Below are positions 7,456 through 10,283 of a stretch of DNA of 10,283 bases, one piece after another. Source of the DNA: Thermodesulfobacteriota bacterium (GTDB taxonomy: Bacteria > Desulfobacterota > BSN033 > UBA1163); contig JASEIE010000131.1 of assembly GCA_030024065.1 (NCBI GenBank), positions 1 to 10,283 of the forward strand, in the 5' to 3' direction. Made by a program: the position numbers and the translations under genes. Below the pieces are notes generated by a model that searched no databases, was not told the origin of the DNA, and was given only the letters and a program-made list of their open reading frames with translations. Numbering within the stretch: position 1 is the first letter of the stretch; each line of letters opens with the position of its first letter.

Positions 7456-7667
7456 TAGGGACAACCCCCTGTTTTAAATTGACAGTGGAATGGGCGGTTG
7501 GTAAAATCTTTCCATGTCAAGAATTGCAAGGGTTGTTGCTCCAGGTTATCCTCATCATATTTCCCATAGGGGAACAAATAGAACCACCACATGTTTAAAA
7601 AGGAAAGACCAATGAGACCGAGCGAACGCGGAAGACCTCCTATCAAGAAAAAAGGAGGTTGTCCCTA
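7456..7667 (+). mobile_element. Internally deleted RAYT/IS200-like transposase element
   Basis: The element is bounded by a near-perfect inverted repeat, TAGGGACAACCCCCT (7456-7470) and AGGAGGTTGTCCCTA (7653-7667), with one mismatch in 15. Inside, ATG 7514-7516 opens a 33-codon frame beginning MSRIARVVAPGYPHHISHRG. This closely matches the conserved N-terminus of REP-associated tyrosine (Y1) transposases, but the frame ends at TGA 7613-7615. A second short frame, 7612-7668, ends in RGRPPIKKKGGCP, resembling the basic C-terminal tail of the same proteins. The catalytic HUH and tyrosine core is missing, so an internal deletion of most of the gene seems to have left only the two ends. It cannot move by itself. 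Its right end abuts the methyltransferase start. Confidence 0.7.
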
Positions 7668-7673
7668 ATTTTA

Positions 7674-8948
7674 ATGAAGACGAATCACAAAATCATCATC
7701 GGTGACTCGAGAATAATGAGGGAGATAATTGACGAATCCGTTCACCTGATTATCACTTCTCCACCTTACTGGCAACTCAAAGATTATGGACACAAAGAAC
7801 AGATTGGGTTTAACGATACCTACGAAGATTATATCAATCATCTGAACCTTGTCTGGAATGAATGTTACAGGGTGCTATCCCCGGGTTGCCGCCTCTGCGT
7901 GAATATCGGTGACCAATTTGCCAGGTCAGTTTATTACGGTCGGTATAAGATCATCCCCATCAGAACAGAGATCATCAAGTTTTGTGAGACAATCGGTTTT
8001 GATTACATGGGTGCAATTATCTGGCAAAAAGTAACCACGATGAATACGACGGGAGGAGCGACTATTATGGGATCTTTTCCATATCCAAGAAATGGGATTG
8101 TTAAATTAGATTATGAATTTATTCTACTTTTCAAGAAAATGGGAGAACCGCCGAGGGTTTCAAAGGAGAGGAAGGAGAAGTCTAAACTTACTACTAAAGA
8201 ATGGAATGAATATTTTTATGGACACTGGAATTTCCCTGGCGAGAAGCAAGATCGGCACATTGCAGTTTTTCCGGAAGAATTGCCCAGACGCCTTATTCGA
8301 ATGTTCTCCTTTATAGGCGAAACGGTTCTTGACCCCTTCCTAGGAAGCGGCACGACCTCACTCGCTGCAAAAAACTTGGATCGAAATTCAATGGGCTATG
8401 AAATTAATAGGGACTTTCTGCCGTTGATCAAGCAAAAAATAGGGATGGATAGCAGAGAATTGTTCAAAGATGAGGCAACCTTCGAAATCATTGAACAACC
8501 TGAGCTTAAAATAGATTTTAAATCAGAAATAGATAAACTACCGTATATTTTTAGAGACCCTGTTAAATTTGATAAAAAAGTTGATCCCAAGAAATTCAAA
8601 TTCGGCTCAAAAATAGATGGAAAAGAACGAGAAAAAAGGGACTTGTATTCTATTAAACGAATAGAGTCCCCAGATCGAGTTGAGTTAGATACGGGTTTGA
8701 AGGTGAAACTGATTGGGGTAAAGCCGGTGGATGGGAAAAAAACAGAGGCTATTGAATTCCTTCAAAAACTCATCAATGGTCAAAAAGTTTTTTTAAAATT
8801 CGACGAAAAAAAGTATGATGACCAAGACAATTTATTGGTCTATCTCTATTTAAAGAACAAAACCTTCGTTAATCGTCATCTCATCAGAAGTGGACTTGTC
8901 GAGATTGAACCTTCCGCAAAGTATTTTAAGAAACAAACTTTAGTTTAA
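7674..8948 (+). CDS. DNA methyltransferase (N4/N6, TSPPY type) fused to a degenerate SNase-like domain
   Basis: From ATG 7674 this is a 424-residue protein. Residues 1-255 form a beta-class amino methyltransferase: TSPPY (28-32) is the catalytic motif IV, and DPFLGSGTT (220-228) with GYEIN (241-245) forms the AdoMet site. TSPPY favours N4-cytosine, though N6-adenine cannot be excluded. After a lysine-rich linker (about 256-322), residues 325-416 follow the staphylococcal nuclease pattern: RVELDTGLKVKLIGV, then EFLQKLINGQKV, then YLYLKNKTFVNRHLIRSGLVEI. By hand alignment, active-site Arg35 is Lys345, Asp40 is Lys350 and Arg87 is Asn386, so nuclease activity is unlikely. An in-frame TTG at 7659 directly touches AGGAGG, so ATG 7674 is preferred, although its spacing of 15 is long. 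The AT-rich composition suggests transfer. Confidence 0.85.
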   Translation: MKTNHKIIIGDSRIMREIIDESVHLIITSPPYWQLKDYGHKEQIGFNDTYEDYINHLNLVWNECYRVLSPGCRLCVNIGDQFARSVYYGRYKIIPIRTEIIKFCETIGFDYMGAIIWQKVTTMNTTGGATIMGSFPYPRNGIVKLDYEFILLFKKMGEPPRVSKERKEKSKLTTKEWNEYFYGHWNFPGEKQDRHIAVFPEELPRRLIRMFSFIGETVLDPFLGSGTTSLAAKNLDRNSMGYEINRDFLPLIKQKIGMDSRELFKDEATFEIIEQPELKIDFKSEIDKLPYIFRDPVKFDKKVDPKKFKFGSKIDGKEREKRDLYSIKRIESPDRVELDTGLKVKLIGVKPVDGKKTEAIEFLQKLINGQKVFLKFDEKKYDDQDNLLVYLYLKNKTFVNRHLIRSGLVEIEPSAKYFKKQTLV

Positions 8949-8979
8949 ATCCGAGCAAAGGATAATCAGGAATGATGCG

Positions 8980-9105
8980 ATGAAAATCAAACTTACCAAC
9001 CAGGAAATCCGTGAACACTTAGGTTCCCCATCTCCTGATTTTCCAAAATATACCACCCAGCTCATCAATCTTGCGAATCAACTCGTAGAATTTGAAGAAT
9101 TTTAG
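8980..9105 (+). pseudogene. Truncated ORF resembling the N-terminus of an MjaI-type restriction endonuclease
   Basis: A 41-codon frame starting at ATG 8980 with AGGA (8968-8971) eight bases upstream, 31 bases after the methyltransferase stop and on the same strand. Its PDFPKYTTQLINLANQ segment (residues 22-34 region) recalls, from memory, the conserved N-terminal FPKY...INLANQ pattern of MjaI-family type II restriction enzymes. After NLANQ the frame ends in LVEFEEF and TAG. A full enzyme of this family is several times longer. Position next to a TSPPY methyltransferase supports the idea that it is the remains of the partner nuclease, cut off by a deletion whose other edge is at the phosphoesterase gene. 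A genuine small protein is possible. The family link is tentative. Confidence 0.5.
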
Positions 9106-9112
9106 AGAAAAG

Positions 9113-9592
9113 ATGAAATTCGTTGTCCATGAGCACCATGCCACCCGCCTCCATTATGATTTCAGGCTGGAGATAGGCGGCGTTCTCAAATCCTGGGCCA
9201 TCCCCAAAGGGCCTTCTATGAATCCTTCTGATAAACGACTTGCTGTAATGGTGGAGGATCATCTCCTTGAATATGGTGACTTTGAGGGAGTCATTCCTCA
9301 GGGTCTTTATGGAGCCGGCTCTGTCCTCATCTGGGACTCCGGAGAGTTCGAGGCAGAAGGAGATCCTGAGATCGCCTTAAGACAGGGGAAACTCCGTTTC
9401 ACTCTAAACGGAAGGAAATTGAAGGGAGGTTTCTCCCTCGTTTTGATGAGAGGAAGAGGGTCTGGAAAGGAATGGCTCCTCATCAAGGGTAATGACACCT
9501 TTGCTAATAGAGATTGGGTGGTCAAAGAAGAACTCACGCCCGCGAGAAAGAAGAAACTCATCGAAAAGATCCCGCCCTGTGAGACATCATGA
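9113..9592 (+). CDS. Stand-alone LigD-type 3'-phosphoesterase domain protein
   Basis: A 159-residue protein, if read from ATG 9113, consisting almost entirely of the phosphoesterase (PE) domain of LigD. PE heals DNA 3' ends by removing 3'-terminal ribonucleosides and phosphates before ligation in bacterial end joining. Residues corresponding to the six active-site positions of Pseudomonas LigD are present with the same spacing: His8, His14, Asp16, Arg18, His50 and Tyr54, in HEHHATRLHYDFRLE and VEDHLLEYGDFEG. GVIPQGLYGAGSV follows. A TTG at 9092 would add seven residues (MKNFREK), and neither start has a good ribosome site. An in-frame TAG at 9086-9088 blocks further extension, so the original 5' end may have been lost. 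No ligase, polymerase or Ku gene is in the window. Confidence 0.9.
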   Translation: MKFVVHEHHATRLHYDFRLEIGGVLKSWAIPKGPSMNPSDKRLAVMVEDHLLEYGDFEGVIPQGLYGAGSVLIWDSGEFEAEGDPEIALRQGKLRFTLNGRKLKGGFSLVLMRGRGSGKEWLLIKGNDTFANRDWVVKEELTPARKKKLIEKIPPCETS

Positions 9593-9636
9593 TTTTAGAT
9601 TGCAGATTGTGGATTGAAAATCTGAAACCTAAAATC
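9591..9636 (+). terminator. Possible weak terminator hairpin after the phosphoesterase gene
   Basis: GATTTTAG (9591-9598) pairs with CTAAAATC (9629-9636), and CAGATT (9603-9608) with AATCTG (9619-9624), separated by a small internal loop and closing on a ten-base loop. A short TTTC follows. The stem begins within the stop codon. It is AT-rich and lacks a long U tract, so it may equally be a degenerate intergenic repeat. Confidence 0.35.
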
Positions 9637-9639
9637 TTT

Positions 9640-9763
9640 CCCCCTCACCCCTGCCTACCGGCAGGCAGGCCTACCCTCTCCCCTGCCTTCGCCGAAACGC
9701 CTGCCCGCCGCACAAGGCTTCGGCAGGCGGGGCTTCGTGCAGGCAGGCGCCAGGGGAGAGGGA
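9640..9763. repeat. Nested GC-rich hairpin repeat, CCCTCACCC...GGGGAGAGGG type
   Basis: CCCTCTCCCCTG (9674-9685) and CAGGGGAGAGGG (9751-9762) form a perfect 12-bp inverted repeat. With the preceding CCCCTCACCC (9641-9650) it looks like the widespread CCCTCACCC/CCCTCTCCC intergenic repeat. It is split by two GC-rich inserts. The first contains TGCCTACCGGCAGGCAGGC (about 9652-9670). The second (about 9686-9750) contains CGCCTGCC and GGCAGGCG arms. There is no coding potential. Confidence 0.65.
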
Positions 9764-9795
9764 GATAATAGGGTTATTTTCTATGTAAAATTCAA

Positions 9796-9824
9796 TTGAC
9801 ATCAGAAGACCGTTCGGTCATATT
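9796..9824 (+). promoter_or_regulatory. Promoter of the response regulator with embedded palindromic operator
   Basis: TTGACA (9796-9801) and CATATT (9819-9824) are spaced by 17 bases. Between and overlapping them is the palindrome GACCG-TT-CGGTC (9808-9819), a pattern typical of TetR/AcrR-family operators. A protein bound there would block polymerase, so repression relieved by a ligand is inferred. The gene's ribosome site AAGGAA (9835-9840) follows, seven bases before the ATG. No TetR gene is in the window. Confidence 0.5.
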
Positions 9825-9847
9825 AGCAATCGAAAAGGAAGATTCGG

Positions 9848-10283
9848 ATGGAAAGTAGTAGGCCAAAGAAAATACTGGTCGTCGATGATGAGCGGGATAC
9901 AGTGGAGATGATCACCGCCCTCCTCCATCTGGAAGGTTATCAGGTCTTTCCCGCCTTTTCCGGAGCCGAAGCGATGAGATTCCTTGGGGCCGAAAGGCGG
10001 AGGTCTCCGGAGGGAGAGGGGCCAGTAGATCTGATCCTCCTCGATGTGATGCTGGGCGATGAGGATGGAAGAAATATCTGCCGCCGGATTAAAGAGGATG
10101 ATGTCATGAAATTCATCCCGGTGATCATCCTCACGGTCAGGTCAAGCCTTCAGGACAAGATCAATGGCCTTAATATCGGAGCGGACGACTACCTTACCAA
10201 ACCCTTCATCAATGAGGAACTTCTTGCCAAGGCAAGGGTGATGCTCCGGATCAAAGACCTCCATGATGAACTACGGAGGGAAA
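9848..10283 (+). CDS. Response regulator receiver domain protein (partial, runs off the window)
   Basis: The first 145 codons of a two-component protein starting at ATG 9848. They encode a complete CheY-like receiver domain: acidic pair Asp13-Asp14 (ILVVDDE), phospho-acceptor Asp66 (LILLDVMLGDEDG), switch Thr96 (IILTVRSS) and Lys118 (DDYLTKPF). Residues 48-59 (GAERRRSPEGEG) are a charged loop longer than usual just before strand three. After the receiver, RIKDLHDELRRE looks like the start of a helical linker, often followed in deltaproteobacteria by a kinase, GGDEF or coiled-coil output, but the output here is beyond the window. It may be controlled by the palindromic operator in its promoter. 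No partner kinase gene is visible. Confidence 0.92.
   Translation, partial: MESSRPKKILVVDDERDTVEMITALLHLEGYQVFPAFSGAEAMRFLGAERRRSPEGEGPVDLILLDVMLGDEDGRNICRRIKEDDVMKFIPVIILTVRSSLQDKINGLNIGADDYLTKPFINEELLAKARVMLRIKDLHDELRRE

Noticed and set aside
7278..7646. A 122-codon minus-strand frame across the sensor end and transposase relic
   Set aside because: It spans two recognisable plus-strand features and a mobile-element end; a chance frame.
7659..7673. TTG 7659 as the methyltransferase start
   Set aside because: It lies inside the transposase relic's inverted repeat and touches the AGGAGG with no spacing. The conserved protein fits a start at ATG 7674.

Overview
The window looks like chromosomal DNA from an uncultured deltaproteobacterium (Desulfobacterota-like). 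This rests on gene content: a MetE/UROD-like tail, a tripartite tricarboxylate transporter operon, a Cache-PAS sensor ending in a CxxC...CxxC tail, a stand-alone LigD phosphoesterase, and many intergenic inverted repeats. Taxonomy is an inference; there is no rRNA or marker gene here. No tRNA, rRNA or CRISPR array was seen.

Layout. (1) 1-235, plus strand: 3' end of a MetE/UROD-like gene, converging on a 4-oxalocrotonate tautomerase-like gene (338-529, minus) across an inverted-repeat spacer. (2) 545-843: gene-free, with a 16-bp-arm hairpin and a 203-bp MITE-like element with 18-bp terminal inverted repeats and a 5-bp target duplication. (3) 844-1512, minus: stand-alone B3/4 (PheRS-beta editing-like) domain protein; then a second hairpin-rich repeat (1561-1762). 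(4) 1768-4717, minus: tctC-tctB-tctA operon for a TTT carboxylate importer, with a consensus-like sigma70 promoter. tctC is broken by an apparent one-base deletion in a G6 run. (5) 4926-5777, plus: EamA/DMT transporter. (6) 5840-7448, plus: membrane Cache-PAS sensor with no kinase domain and a four-cysteine C-terminal module, split by an apparent one-base insertion. (7) 7456-7667: internally deleted RAYT/IS200-like transposase relic. (8) 7674-9105: AT-rich restriction-modification relic, made of a TSPPY DNA methyltransferase fused to a degenerate SNase-like domain and a 41-residue truncated ORF resembling the N-terminus of MjaI-type restriction enzymes. (9) 9113-9592: stand-alone LigD 3'-phosphoesterase. 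(10) 9593-9847: nested hairpin repeats and a promoter with an embedded TetR-type palindrome, leading into a response regulator that runs off the window (9848 on).

The transporter genes form one translationally coupled unit. The part most worth a second look is 7456-9115, where a transposase relic, an orphaned methyltransferase with an unusual C-terminal fusion, a truncated putative endonuclease and a DNA-end-healing enzyme abut each other and suggest a decayed or rearranged defence island.
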